The notes beneath the pieces are model-generated. The model was not told the origin of the DNA and did not search any database. It was given only the letters and a program-made list of their open reading frames with translations. This document shows, piece by piece, positions 35,135-49,327 of a stretch of 64,000 bases of DNA; position 1 is the first letter of the stretch, and every line of letters starts with the position of its first letter. Both the position numbers and the translations under genes were made by a program. The DNA lies in contig NC_092579.1 in the NCBI RefSeq assembly GCF_037975245.1, positions 8,402,001 through 8,466,000 on the forward strand, in the 5' to 3' direction. The stretch is from Apostichopus japonicus (taxonomy: Eukaryota > Echinodermata > Holothuroidea > Aspidochirotida > Stichopodidae).

Positions 35135-35330
35135 TTAAAGAGGTTATGAAATGAAAAATGTTCATGTCTTGGAATGGTTTATCTACATTACTACAACACC
35201 ACCCATGCACAACTTTCCGTAAATACGGCTTCAAACGCCAGATATTCGCTGTCAAAGTATTCCCTAGAGACCTCTCGAGCTGCCACTCGTAAAAAAAGCA
35301 AAGCTGCCCATCGCAGTTCATCTGACGTCA
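35135..35330 (+). promoter_or_regulatory. Promoter-like block in C shared with A
   Basis: TTAAAGAGGTTATGAAATG (35135-35153) plus TGACGTCA (35323-35330), 188 bp apart, as in A (177 bp apart). The block lies before the right end of B'. Frames overlapping it on both strands (35174-35500 and 35191-35409) show no known domain. Confidence 0.4.
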
Positions 35331-36190
35331 TCAAAGGAACCATTTCAGCCAAAGCCGACTCCCCGCTGTTTACCGATACGGCGTTATACAGTTTACTAAA
35401 TGTAACCACAACACTCTTCTCATTAATTGTCTTCTTCCGAATCTTCCGATTCCGAGGAAATAGGACTTCACCTCTCCGGACATTCGTAAGCTTTGACTAA
35501 AATTATTTTCTTGAGGAAGAAGAGGAGGAAATAGTTTTGAGGGTGATGAAGATAATATCGGTGTTATTCCTAATCAATTGAGCCCCTTGCAGAAGAATTG
35601 TAAAACGATCCCGATGGCCGAGACGCGTCGCTGCCATGTGAAGTCCCCGCACTACGACGTTGTCACAGAATGTTAGCACCAATCAAAATAGATCTCAGAA
35701 AAGATTTAGGGTTTCAGCCAATCGCAGGCATTTCCTGGATAAGCAACATGTCTGCGCCCTTGTGTAAACTTATGCCGATCCCGGTTTCAGTAGTGTACAT
35801 GGAATTACGTACTAATAGCCAAGGCCTATACTAGTTACAGTCACTTTATTACGCTGAACAACCAAAGTGAAGGCTTCAGTTCCTATTTTTGATATGAACG
35901 CAATGCATGTGTGCCCGGTGACTGTGCTGAGGACTAGCAGGTAAAAGTGGTCGGATTTTCACAAAATAACGTTATTGCGTTACTTGACAAATTGACAATT
36001 CGTCCATATGAGTCAGTTACACACTGAGACGTGAGACTGCAGGGAGTAGGCTAGGCCCTAATAATTAAATAGGCAAAGGCCTAACGTTTACAGCTCCTAT
36101 GGCACCTGTACCTATTTATCTGAAAACCAAACTCATGATGAGGGACGTGTTGAAGATTTGTGTGGATCTTCCAGGCAGGTAGGTCTAGGC

Positions 36191-36690
36191 CAGGGTTGTC
36201 CAACCTTTTGCAGAGGAGGGCCACATGGAATGATTATGATGAAGGAGGGGGCCGCATGAACCCTAGCCTACGCTCGATTTTTTGCCCGAAGCCCAAGGCA
36301 ACAAAATGTGAGCACTGCGAGCAGAGCGCACTGATTATACAGTTGTTATTCTGCCGATTAGAAGTAAGCTTTCAAATTCATATGGTACGGATTCTAAAGT
36401 CAGTCCCTGCTGGTACTGATTTATTTTCCGTCCTGATAAAACGGATGAATAAAGTTCAGCCGCCCGCCCCTCCCCCCCCCCCCCCCTCCTCCACTGAGAG
36501 AGTGTCACAAAAACTGACCTGTATGCAGTTTTTTGGACGCAGAAGGTTCGGATGATGATTATACAGCTTCAAATTGTTATCAATAAATCTGCTCACTAAA
36601 ATTTCGCACCATAGATAATCTCTGGCGGGCCGGACGCAACCCTGCGGCCGGCCGGACTGTGGCCCGCGGGCCGTAGGTTGGACAACCCTG
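36191..36690. mobile_element. hAT-type miniature element 2, full copy in B'
   Basis: 500 bp with inverted ends CAGGGTTGTCCAACCT and AGGTTGGACAACCCTG. It is flanked on both sides by the same 8-bp GTCTAGGC (36183-36190 and 36691-36698). The exact 8-bp duplication and CAGGG ends mark a hAT-type non-autonomous element. The frame 36160-36555 overlaps it and is not a gene. Confidence 0.85.
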
Positions 36691-39600
36691 GTCTAGGCTG
36701 TATAATGTTTCTTCTCCAGTCCTACATTTGTTCAAACAAGAGGATATTAATTATTCCTACTTCCCCATGATATTTCAGAAATATGATAGATTTGAAGACA
36801 AACAAAGGTCTGATTGAGATATTGAAATGCAATGGTCTCCAACTGTGTAAACTCATTGAACTTCAATAGGCCTGTACATGTTATGATATTCGTTGTAAAT
36901 TGATTGTGCCATTAATAACATTGTCTGCAAAAAACTACAAAGTTGGAACTTGTTAGGCCATTATATAATCTGTTCTGGTGATGCAGTATTCATTCAGCAG
37001 GTGGTTCAATTCCATCAACAGATATCATACAGCCATACAGTTTCCAAAAAGATGGTCAAGTATTCAGCACCATCATGAGACTTGTAACAAAAGGAATTAC
37101 AGGATTTTTCAATGGCAAAGCTCTCATTGAATTTCCTCACATTGTCTACATAGGAATTTTCTTTGTGATAATCTTGCTTTCTAGTGTCAATCACTCTACA
37201 TAGCAAATGTGAACAGTAGGGGTAATTTTAAAGTTATCATGACTTCATTATAGACCATCCACTGGTGTTCCAATGAAAGACTCAAAATGAGTTGTTAGCT
37301 CGGCAGCTAACTTCAGATTAAACAACAACAAAAACTGTTTAAAGGAAACGTGTTTGGATGTTGCCATCTCAGACTACTGGAACAGATAACTAATAGAGAA
37401 GAACAGCTTTCAGCAAACTGGTTATCCACCATAAGCCATGTGTATGGAAATGTCTGTAGTTAGTGGACCTGAAGTTTCCCACCGGGATGCTCTGTAGGCT
37501 AGTGTAGGCCCATATGTTTAAACAAAAGAAATTTTTATTACACACATAGGCATACATTTCTCATCAGCGAAACAAATTGTTGAACTATGCAAATATTACA
37601 GCATGTTGGCATGGCTGAGCTAACATTGGATGATTTTGAGCACCTCTTGTAAAGCCAATGTGTTCATAAGCACCATTAGATGACTGGAAATAAACCCATA
37701 ATTTCACTTGTATGTAATCCATTTGTGTTAACTTTGCACCTAACCACCCCAGATAAAGTTGTTCATCTTGTATAGTGTTCTCCATAAATTCTCCCTTCGT
37801 ATTTGCTATTCTGTGTTCCCCAGTTTTCCATTAAGGACATGCATTAGTCACTGAATCACATATATTATCTGTCTAGTTTTTGTCCATTTTAGGGCACTGT
37901 ACCACCCCAGAAGTGTTTAATACTGAAACTGGTAAATGGAAAGTGGTGGACACAGCATACATAAGCCTATGGAGAATTGGGGACAGCATAATGAACACAT
38001 AAATTGGTGTCACTGTTCCTGTGGCTATGTAAAGGTCTCTTGTAATTTCTTTATATTCTTGCAAGGAAAAAGTTAATGAGTAAAATGTTTTGTGCAATAT
38101 AGAGGCCCGGTTAAAAGAAAGTAGATATGCATTGAGAGTGTTTCAAGTAAATCACTAATTCCAGGTGGGGTTCCTCTTAAAGGTGTACTACATTGGCTAA
38201 CTATGCTAGATATTCAAATATGGTCACCTTTGGTTAATTTTTTAAACTTTTTTTTAGTACAAACTTTGAGGAAATTTCCTAACTGGGACATTTAGTCATC
38301 TTGTGTGTTCCTTAAAAATTTCTGAGAACAGTTTGTATAGTAAAGACCTCCAGGAAAGTACTTTATGAAAACTTCTAGCAGTTATAGCATGCTAGAATTT
38401 GGGGCCTATACTGACTACCTTTAAAGCCAAAAGTTTGACTAATCTCTGTTCCAAAATACCCCCAAAAGTATGAACAAGTATTGTTATTCTATAGTGGCTG
38501 ACACTGGGAACCACCACCTGCCAGTCAGCACTTTGTAGTACTTTTGGGTGGAGGTTGAGGGGCTGGAGGTATCTGACTAAAACTGAGAGGTGTTGCCAAT
38601 TAGAAGCATAAACACAGTATATCTTCTGGGAAACAATATTCTTGATAGGATTACAAGCAAATCATTTTAAACAAAGACGAAATGGAAAAATAGAGGCTTA
38701 ACTTTAAACATGAAGGTAACCTATGGGTTTTCTCTCCTGACCAATGCAGTAAGTACAAGGCACCTTTCAGTATGTGAAATGATTGTGTTTATCCCATGGT
38801 TTTAATTTGTTCTATACTTCTAGAAATAATTTAAAATTCATTGAATTCAATGCATCATACTCGTGGTTTCGTGGGCAATGACTTTGTTTAATACCCTGTA
38901 ATAACAAGGACACCTTGAAGCAGGAGCCACGACAAAGCAAAAACATGAGAAATGATCTGCAGAAAGTTATGAACAGTTGTTAATTTTGTTTTCTTAACTT
39001 CCTGAAATCTACAAAATATATTGTATTGCTTCCTAACTATTCGTTTATTTTACTACATTTTATTCATGAAGGCACCAATTCAATGCAAAGTGTGTTACTG
39101 CCTCGACGATGGAAACAGTTGCTGACAACATCTGAAGTACGGTGGTTTGGAGCACTCAGTGTTTCTGTGGTCCAAGCATGTTGCAGCATTTGTTGAGTGA
39201 AATAGTGAACCGTGGTTACTTGCACACATCCATTAAGAAAAGCGGAGGGGAGAGGTGGGGGAGGGTGGGCAGGTCGAGAGTTTCAGGTACACCAATCCAT
39301 GGGCAACTTAATGTTATCATTATTTATTTTTTATTATTTTATTATTATCATTATTTTATTATTATCATTATATTATCATTTTATTATCATTATTATTATT
39401 CATCGTCATTCTTATTGTTGTTATTATTATTGTTGTTGTTGTTTTTACTATTATTACTTTTATTATGATTATCGTCATTGTCATCCTCATCATTCTTATT
39501 GCTATTATTATTTTTGTTGTTGTTGTTACTATGATTAATATTGTTATCTTTATCTTTATCATCATTATCATTATTCTTATTATTATTGTTGTTGTTACTA

Positions 39601-39967
39601 TTATTATCGTCATTATCATCGTTATCATCATTATTACTATTATTAAGTCTTCGGAGGGGGTGGAGTGGTATAGGTAACTGGGATCGTAATGACTTTTACA
39701 GTACATTTCAATCAAGTTTATTTTAAGCTCCTTATCACATCTTTTCTCTTAACCTATATATTCATATTTTGTGTACCTCGTGTATTTTTACATTTCTACT
39801 ATATTTTTGGTTTGAAATAAAAAGAATAAAATAGAAAAGTCTGAGTCATTGTATTTCAGTTGCTGTAGTTCTCTGGGGCATTAAATCCAGAACGAGGCCT
39901 CTTTTGATTCCTTGCCAAAGACTGAAGAAATCAATGCGATGATGATTGTGTGGGTTAGTGCGCGCGC

Positions 39968-39998
<31 letters not shown>

Positions 39999-40106
39999 AG
40001 ACACTTTCTTGTAAACACGATATCTCAACAATTGAAGCTTGTATGTAACTCATACTCTTCATATGGGTAACCCATATTAGGAAAAAGACTACTATTGTTT
40101 TGGTGG

Positions 40107-40139
40107 AGGTCAAAGGTTATTTGAGGTCACCAGAGGTCA
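40107..40139 (+). promoter_or_regulatory. Nuclear-receptor half-site cluster, B' copy
   Basis: AGGTCA, AGGTTA, AGGTCA and AGGTCA with spacings 1, 4 and 4. The second half-site carries the change shared with B''. Confidence 0.45.
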
Positions 40140-42317
40140 AACTAAAAAACCTTTTAAACTGCTTGTAAACACAATATCTTGTAGGAAGGGGTAACTTGGA
40201 AGGATTTCATACTTAGTATGTAGATGGCCCATATTGTGTAGGAGATCCCTATTATATTGGACGCGGGTCAACAGTCATGTGAGGTCAGCAGATCTGAGGT
40301 GAAAGTCTGAAAATCTTGTGAGAAATTACTCTAAAAGTGAAATTGCGTTAATGTACAAACAAAGCACGTAGATTGCCTTTGGTGAGAACAAAATCGCTGT
40401 GGAATTTCATGCGTGTCAAATTTCCTTTGAGGTCAAGAGAAGTAGTTTTCAGAAAACCCATTCTACGGTACCCAACATCGACCATACTGTCATCACATAC
40501 ATGTTTCTGCATTACGATCATGATGCACAAGCCTATATCATTTCGTCGCAACTGTCGCAACGAAACCGGTGTACGAGCTGCATTTCGCGTAAGTTGCTGA
40601 GTTCCTGTAGGTTCTCTCTGGCCAGTATCTTTGTAGTAAGCAATAAGATTTTGATATGCACTTGGTATGTCGATGATCCATATCAATTAAATAACCCTAT
40701 TGTTTTGGTGAAGGTCAATACAGCCCAAACTGTGAATAACCTACAAACATGGTATATACAAATCTCTAGTTGTAATCAAAGCCCTAACAAAATTTCTCCT
40801 ATGTGCAAGGAATCACTAAATCTTTGACTTTCTGCATTCTTATTTGCTCATTACTGGCTGCCCATTGCCCTTTTGTAAATGATGTTCTTATCCTTTAAGA
40901 AAAGTGAATAATAAAGAAAAATACCCCAGCAGCACGGCTAATAAATGAGCAGTGATGTAAGATGTTTGAATAGCTAACCAACGGACCAAAGTTCAGCAGG
41001 CTGATTCGAAATATACCAATAACAGATGAGAAAAATTTGCGGAAGGAAGGAGTGCTTCTAAATAAACCTTCACATGATCAGCTATACACAATAATGCACA
41101 TGTTTTGTAGCATATATAGTCCAATACACCTGTCTTCTCAAAGGTATTCCGTAAGAGTGGGGTGGGGGGGTCTTTGAAGGGGGTGGGGGTCCGATCTTCT
41201 AATTTTATGGCTTAGTGGGTCACTAGTTCCCAAACATATTCGAGACGGATGCTCATACCATTTCTGGTTTAGAAGTTAAAAATGGTTAAAGTGCTAAACT
41301 GGCCATATTTTCAAACTGAGGCTAAAAATCGAAAGAAACTAATAGTTTCTATGGAAAACTTCCCCACCTTCCAAACGAGTGTGATAACGTCACAGAATCA
41401 CAGGAGAATGGCATGTCCAAAATATTAAAGTCTTAAGAAAGTCAAAATCTTGGTTGGAACTAAAATTTATTTGTGCGGCATTCAGTGGAAAGGATTTCGA
41501 CTTCGAAAAGAATTTTCCAAACAATTATGGCGTTAACCCACACCCTATAGGTTTACCATTAGGATTAGCCTGATTAATTATGGTGTCTAAATGAAGAGGT
41601 CTATAGGAAGCTGAACCTCCGAATGCATATTATGGCAGACCGATGCTTTCACGTGATATCCATGTATAAGCTTATTGGAAGTTGCTCTCCATGTGAGGGC
41701 GCTTCATAAGAATACTTTCTAAGGCAAACCCCACAGCACTGGAAAGATCTGTGAACTTGAAACTTATAATTACCTTGAAAGCTAATTGCAAAGGTACGTT
41801 TTGTAAATTAAATCCCGATTTTCCCGTCTTTTAACTCCAAGCGGATGTGACGTAGTCGTGTACGTCAATAAGTCGGAAATGCAACATGCAATGGCATAAT
41901 AATTTGTGGCGTATATACAGCATAACATTTTCTCTTACTTCTTAAGCTTCACATCTTTTCTTATACTTGAATAAAAGGCGGCATGTTAAAAAAGACATAC
42001 AAACATTTAAAAAATATAATAAAAAAATTACCAGAGGTCGGAGGCAATCGATATGACATTGAAAAACTGAGCTTTGTCTTTATTATTTAAATATAGAATT
42101 TCAAGCCAGTCGGGCAAAGTTTACATTGGCGCAAAATACCGCTCCACAATATAACGTCATAAAATCGATAAAAATACTGTTTGTGATGGAATTGGACTCG
42201 CTGGGTCCATTGATGCAATGATCAGGACAATCAAATGCATTATTGTAGGGATTGAGAGGAGAATGAAAGGGTAGATAATTATGATATCATTCCGAGTCTA
42301 TACAGCTAGGGGAGGCC

Positions 42318-43013
42318 AGTGGCGTAGCCAGAGGGAGCCAGGTTTTTTTCTTCTTCAAATTTGCTTTGTGCTACAGTCTTGCCCCCCCCCCCCCCCCCCG
42401 GAATGAGATCCAGTGATGTATTCAAAATTATACTTCTTTTAACATTTCTTCGAGTTCTGATCACAAGTATTCATACCTCAGGGCTCATGTTCATACTTCA
42501 TGTAAGGTCAGAACTTGGTAATCAGACCGAGATATTTTACATTTTGGGCCTTCATCATACCCACATACGGAGACCGTTGATCAATATCGTCATACAGAAT
42601 GAGCGCCAATAATTTGGCCAGTTGTATAACCGTTACAAACTAACGCTAGCAACCCATGTTTATTTTCAGCGACCAATGATGCCACTTGTGGAGAATTTTC
42701 ACTGCACGTATAGGTCCTATATAGGCCTAGTGAAACTTGTTTCTGTGGGAATCTGGGCAATGCCATGTTGTGAATTAGAGTAGCTAATTTATTCACTGTA
42801 TCCTTTTCATATTGTGCGGAATTATGCAGAAACCACGACGACTGTCTCCGCAATAGAGGTAAATTAAGTGAAAGTGTGTCATGTTCCACTGAACCATTAG
42901 ATGTGTATTTGTGCAGACGAGGTGCCCGTTAATACATATATTTCTTGGTAATTCCTACCCCTCTTAAGAAAAATCTTGCCCCCCTAACAATTGAATGTTG
43001 GCTACGCCACAGT
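42318..43013. mobile_element. hAT-type miniature element 1, copy in B'
   Basis: Same element as 10913-11608, inverted. The flanking duplication GGGAGGCC is at 42310-42317 and 43014-43021. A C-run of about 18 near 42382 is longer than its counterparts. Confidence 0.7.
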
Positions 43014-44189
43014 GGGAGGCCACGTTGACTTAGAACTTATGTTGTTGGTACAAGACCACAGATGGGACTCACTATTGTTTATAGTCTTGCCCGATTTCAA
43101 ATGTCCCGTGAATAAAATGGCATGCAAATGTGGCCAAGGAACAAATAAATATTAGTAGAGGGCGCTCTTGTTAGCTTACATTTAGAGCTAATTTATGTTC
43201 TACTTACATTCAGAGCCATGTATACCTTTTTGTTTATATTAATGTAAGATACATAACCTGTCATATTTCAAAGCTAGAAGCCTTAAAGTGTTGAGATTTT
43301 TCATCCTATCAGACCAACCTATGAGAGGTTATTAATCCCCCCCCCCCCACTCCCCTTGGCATTAGTATACTGCATGATGTTGGTGTGAAGAAGAGTTTTG
43401 CCTGACCATTGCCTTTTCCAAACTTAAATGATCGGGTTGTTGTTGCATTATAGGAGTGCTGTTGTAGGTGCAACTTTCCGAGTTTTCCCTACGAAAACAC
43501 TTGGGTATGCGGGAGGGGGCAAAGTGGAAATGTTATAAATAAATCAGCATCCCTAGAGAGATAGTCATGTTTTTTGTGGTAACATTAAACATGGACCCTC
43601 ACACTTGCAAAGTCATTCACATCCAGTGTGAGGGTATGACAGATAGGTGGGGGGGGGCAGGGGAGACACACCCAAAATGTTCTGCTCAGTATCCCTGTGG
43701 GAGATACACCCAAAATTTTCTGCTCAGTATGTGCTGTAGACATGCTGACGGAGTTAGTGTGAAGGCTGGTTGCATGTGAGATAGTTGTCACAACATCAAA
43801 TGATGTAGCATCACAGGCAATTGGGTTCATCTAATAATTTTAAATTATTTCATGCTAGACAGCACCTTGACAAGATTTCAGTCCCTTCCGTAATAATAAA
43901 AATGTCAAGAATGTGGATTTTTATCCATCTGTCAATAATAGTTAATGAAATAAACAACCAAATACCATTATCAATTGAGACTTGAGTTTATTGAAATCAC
44001 CAAGTACAGTCCTCTTGTTGCAATGTCACCAGATTAAAGTATTGCCTTTATTCACCACAAATATGCTTTGATATCACTTGAATAACAAAACAAATCGCTG
44101 CTTTTTCCAGCAACTAGATCGTAAGTAGAAATAAGCAAGCACAAAGCACACATACTAATTTACATATGAAACACAACCAGCTATGGTAT

Positions 44190-44670
44190 TTCCAAGATAC
44201 ATTTAGCATAGCAAGGTACTGTCAACCAGAATGAAAACATTTCATGGTTCCTGCTGCTGCTCATTGATTAACAGGGAACACTTCAAGTATGTAATGATGA
44301 AGCAAGATCAATAATTGCCTTACAAAGCCACACCTCCTCATAAATACACACGTTATCCATTGTAACACACATCCCCATGTGTAAGCTACCTATCAATAAC
44401 CCACTCACCTTTGATGGGACTGTGACTTATGGTTGTCTACTGTATGTTTAACCCTGTGACCTCATTAATATTCATGATATGAGCACCAAAATCAATATTT
44501 TTATCAACAAATTATGGACCACCCACCCACCCACCAAATATAGCATTGATCAATCATAGCCCTTGTTGAGTTATCGTGCATAAAAACTTAAGTGTCACAC
44601 ACATCACATATACACACACCCACACCGACCTGATTACAAAGGTTCCTTTGCTTTCAGCAAGGAACCAAAA
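44190..44670 (-). repeat. Dispersed foldback repeat, B' copy
   Basis: Inverted copy of 9250-9730. Its hairpin is at 44641-44666 (GGTTCCTTTGCT, loop, AGCAAGGAACC), with an AC tract and GGGTGGG-type run. Confidence 0.5.
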
Positions 44671-47626
44671 CTACAAAATGCCGTACACAAAATGCACATA
44701 AATTTAAGTTAACTGTTGTGTTTGATCACATTGACATGATATTTCTTGTTAATTAAACAAAGAGGTAATTGCATACTACCTTGACAGCAAGGAAATGTTA
44801 ATTGACTGAAAAGACTGACTGAAACCACAGAATGCTCAACATAAAATGGGTGGGTTCATTTACTGCAATGTTCAGAAAATAACATAATATGAACCCTGCT
44901 GAAGGATAACTATTTCATGCCACAACAAATACCTTTTCACAGTGAAAAGAACCTTTTTAGACTAAATAGATCTGTCAATAAATGTACAGAACATATATCA
45001 CCTGTGATTTGCAAAGGGCATATTTCTATAGCGTTTTAATGTTGAGAATTGTTATTTATTTTAACATTGCTTACTAATTATTAGTCACTAGTATAAAATT
45101 CTTCTTGATTAACTGTATGATTAGGTGGCAGAAATATGATAAATATGATAGTAACTTGAGCAAATATACCTACAAACCTTTTCTGCCACACCCCCTTTTT
45201 TTATCATCACTGAACAAGCATTCTAATTGTTATTCTGCTTGCATACAGTGCTTTCTCAATTGACTTGAATTGTGATCAATCATAGTTATTTGGATCATTT
45301 GCTTGATCCTATGAAGTTTTACAGTACCTAAATGAGTAAACATCTAAGAATGTCTGCAAAGGTAAAATACTAACTGTATCCAAGGACAGTATTGAACTTA
45401 TCACAATATGAGGTTCAACTGCATTATACCATACTGCAGCTTTAAACAACTACATACACATAAACCTGCAAAACCAAGAAATATGCCTCCTCCCAACCCA
45501 TTGCCTTCTCAGGTATGCACAGTATGCCTTCATTATTAGCAATCATGGCTGGTTAAAAACATAAAAATTGATAAAACTAGTAGAATATATAATTTTCAGT
45601 AATGTCCAGCCAAATCAGTCTCCATGTGATTACTGTCATGTCTTTCTGCTACTACTGCACTCATGAACCTTTCTCTATGAGGCTTCTTATGCCCTTCAGC
45701 ATGTCTCTTGACATAAATAGAATGAAAAGATAAAAAGTTTCAACACAATATGCATGAAAATATGAGTGTGATGTCTGGTATTTTGTGTAGAGTATTTGCC
45801 AGTTTTGCCCACTTTTGGCAAAAGTTTTGCTCACTGCCATAGGTGAAATTATTGAATTTCTTCTCATACAATGTCTGCAAATTTTGCCAACAGATGATTG
45901 AACGAACACCGGCCCAGTGACTAAACTGAGAGGATGAACATTTCTAGTTGCCAGAGGAATGCTTGTGGTTGCAATTGTGACATTGCAGAGGAAATTGCAT
46001 CCAACTTTCACAAAAATCCATCACAAAAAGAGTTTCCAGAGCACTTAAACAACCATAGATAAATGTAATACCACACTCAAGTTGTGAAATTTTAACCCTA
46101 AATTTATATAGCTTTTTTTAATACTACTGATAAGTTACCAAGTGCTGTAAACTGGTCATATATATACCAAAAGATTGAGTGATTTGCAAACCCTGAAACT
46201 GGCATGTTGTATGATATGCTGCAGATTTCCTGTAAACAAGGCTCTACTTGATTCATAAATAAGTACTCGACCACATCGTGTGTCAACCTGAAAGAAATAG
46301 ACATAATTTTTATAGAATTCCTAAATACAAACTGTAAATGATGACATCCTAGGCTGCTAGCACAGATACATGTATGGTGAACAAAATTACCACCTTGATG
46401 GTTATCTATTACATGTTAATACAACTAGGAAGCTAATTGTATTTTGCCAATTTTGAGCTGTCTACATAAACTTAATAGTTCAATCTTTTGTCAAGCAATC
46501 CCACTTGCCTCAAACACAAGACTGCACGGTTTAAAGTTGGTAAAGGATGGCTAAGCCAAAGGCTGTCATACAGTCCCAGTGCTATGAGGGGTTTTCACAC
46601 CACCCATTCAGTAGTTACTTCAAAAAGGTACTGTAGAAAGATGAATAACAGATGGATAACAGCTAATAGATTGACAGAGTGAAGATTCTGAGTCACCATA
46701 GTTCAAGTGGCATAGCTTGTTCGAGCTAAAAGTTACATTCCAATATGGGGGAGTCTTTCGAATATCCAGTTGCTCAGACTTACACCAGTATTTTACATAC
46801 ACTGTGCTTGATCTCCATTAACCAGGTGCCACTCCATTAAATATGGAACAACAACATTTTGCTCCAGAGTCTCCGTTCATACAATATCATGATGGCAACT
46901 TCCATAGACCAGTCATGGAACCATGCAAAATATTTTGTGTGTCTTTGAGTGCAGCTTAACTTTCCTTTCCAATGTTTTTGGTTGTGCTTCTACTGCCAGT
47001 ACTATCCTTTTTTATCAGCATGTTAACGATCATTGACATCTGCTGCCAGGGTTTGTTGTCAGTAAACCATCTTTTGAAATTAAGGCCAGACTGGATAGTC
47101 AATGCTTTTGAATGACATATGAAGTTCTCTTGGATCTCATGCTGATCACCTGTCACAATTTTATTAAAATAGCTCAACACTTTGTCCAAACAAGGATCTC
47201 AATCACTGCAGTTTACAAAGTCATTACAAACTGAGGGCTTCCAATTTCTTCCACAAAAGTCCATGAAATACGTACAGTATAGCCTAGTGCTGAGGAACAT
47301 GTGGAGTGAGTACTTGGTAATAATATTATATTTTTCAAAATTGCAGACAATACGCTTCACATTGTTATACAGTGTACAAAGGACAAACAATGGGGCATTA
47401 GACATATTGTGAATCGCCTTTGGGTAAGCACGACACCCCTCCCCTTGGATCCACCAGTACAAAGCTAAGTATTGATCCTAGGCCCTAGGGTACTAATAAT
47501 TATTAAAATACCAGAGTGAATTGCCGTGCATGACACTGGCAGTACAGTTTGCAGGCCTAAGTAAGGCTAACACAGTTACATTCCTAAAATACAGTTACGC
47601 CTAGTACTAGTAGTAGTGGCATGGTG

Positions 47627-47930
47627 GGCTCATAATTGACGCACTTAAGGATTGGATTGACAATGTCGGTCAACATAAAATCAAAATCACTCAACTGCCT
47701 GCACTTTTCATATGTTTAGTCCCTCAGAAATGTAATGATCTCAAAATATTTATTGTTCTGTGCCTACGCAACGTACAATTGAGAAGAATTTGACCACAAA
47801 ATGTCTGCTGTGTCAATTTCTTTCATACCCCTAAATTGACACATTCGTCGATAAGCTAACTGTAGTGTAGGCCTAAGTATGTATCCATTAACTTTGGATG
47901 CTGTTTGCTATGCTCTGAACCTCTAATCTA
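47627..47930. mobile_element. TIR miniature element of B, truncated in B'
   Basis: Only one end (CATAATTGACGCAC, 47631-47644) and about half of the body remain. The palindrome spacer stops inside the element at about 47930. Confidence 0.45.
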
Positions 47931-48636
47931 TATACAGAGATCTCCCACAGGGATACTGAGCAGAACATTTTGGGTGTGTCTCCCCTGCCCCCCCCCCACC
48001 TATCTGTCATACCCTCACACTGGATGTGAATGACTTTGCAAGTTTGAGGGTCCATGTTTAATGTTACCACAAAAAACATGACTATCTCTCTAGGGATGCT
48101 GATTTATTTATAACATTTCCACTTTGCCCCCTCCCGCATACCCAAGTGTTTTCGTAGGGAAAACTCGGAAAGTTGCACCTACAACAGCACTCCTATAATG
48201 CTAACAACAACCCGATCATTTAAGTTTGGAAAAGGCAATGGTCAGGCAAAACTCTTCTTCACACCAACATCATGCAGTATACTACTGCCAAGGGGAGTGG
48301 AGGGGGGGGGGGGATTAATAACCTCTCATAGGTTGGTCTGATAGGATGAAAAATCTCAACACTTTAAAGCTTCTAGCTTTGAAATATGACAGGTTATGTA
48401 TCTTACATTAATGTAAACAAAAAGGTATACATGGCTCTGAATGTAAGTAGAACATAAATTAGCTCTAAATGTAAGCTAACAAGAGCGCCCTCTACTAATA
48501 TTTATTTGTTCCTTGGCCACATTTGCATGCCATTTTATTCACGGGACATTTGAAATCGGGCAAGACTATAAACAATAGTGAGTCCCATCTGTGGTCTTGT
48601 ACCAACAACATAAGTTCTAAGTCAACGTGGCCTCCC

Positions 48637-49327
48637 ACTGTGGCGTAGCCAACATTCAATTGTTAGGGGGGCAAGATTTTTCTTAAGAGGGGTAGGAATT
48701 ACCAAGAAATATATGTATTAACGGGCACCTCGTCTGCACAAATACACATCTAATGGTTCAGTGGAACATGACACACTTTCACTTAATTTACCTCTATTGC
48801 GGAGACAGTCGTCGTGGTTTCTGCATAATTCCGCACAATATGAAAAGGATACAGTGAATAAATTAGCTACTCTAATTCACAACATGGCATTGCCCAGATT
48901 CCCACAGAAACAAGTTTCACTAGGCCTATATAGGACCTATACGTGCAGTGAAAATTCTCCACAAGTGGCATCATTGGTCGCTGAAAATAAACATGGGTTG
49001 CTAGCGTTAGTTTGTAACGGTTATACAACTGGCCAAATTATTGGCGCTCATTCTGTAGGACGATATTGATCAACGGTCTCCGTATGTGGGTATGATGAAG
49101 GCCCAAAATGTAAAATATCTCGGTCTGATTACCAAGTTCTGACCTTACATGAAGTATGAACATGAGCCCTGAGGTATGAATACTTGTGATCAGAACTCGA
49201 AGAAATGTTAAAAGAAGTATAATTTTGAATACATCACTGGATCTCATTCCGGGGGGGGGGGGGCAAGACTGTAGCACAAAGCAAATTTGAAGAAGAAAAA
49301 AACCTGGCTCCCTCTGGCTACGCCACT
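48637..49327. mobile_element. hAT-type miniature element 1, copy in B''
   Basis: Same element as 10913-11608, with GGCCTCCC at 48629-48636 and 49328-49335. It is slightly shorter because of small indels. Confidence 0.7.

Larger units (their letters stand above)
31739..35649 (+). repeat. Duplicated module C, copy 1
   Basis: Matches 55997-59895 in inverted orientation with few differences. It contains the SINE, a hAT-type element, a second TIR element and the promoter-like block shared with A. Its right edge joins the right end of B exactly at 35649/35650. Confidence 0.9.
35650..47930 (-). repeat. Duplicated module B', inverted copy
   Basis: Reverse complement of B from its right terminus to about B position 5996; the left 670 bp of B is missing. 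It keeps the full hAT-type element 2 that copy 1 has lost. It shares small differences with B'' against B, such as the changed DR1 half-site. It contains no intact gene. The short frames are those of B. Confidence 0.9.
43705..47939. other. Spacer of the large palindrome
   Basis: The stretch between the inner edges of the B' and B'' arms. Apart from about 10 junction bases (47930-47939) it is simply the inverted B interval 5996-10220, so it is shared with copy 1 but not with B''. No gene is recognised. Confidence 0.8.

Noticed and set aside
35174-35500. Frames on both strands around the C promoter-like block
   Set aside because: No family recognised. The C' counterpart differs in frame because of a run of T's, so a coding role is not supported.
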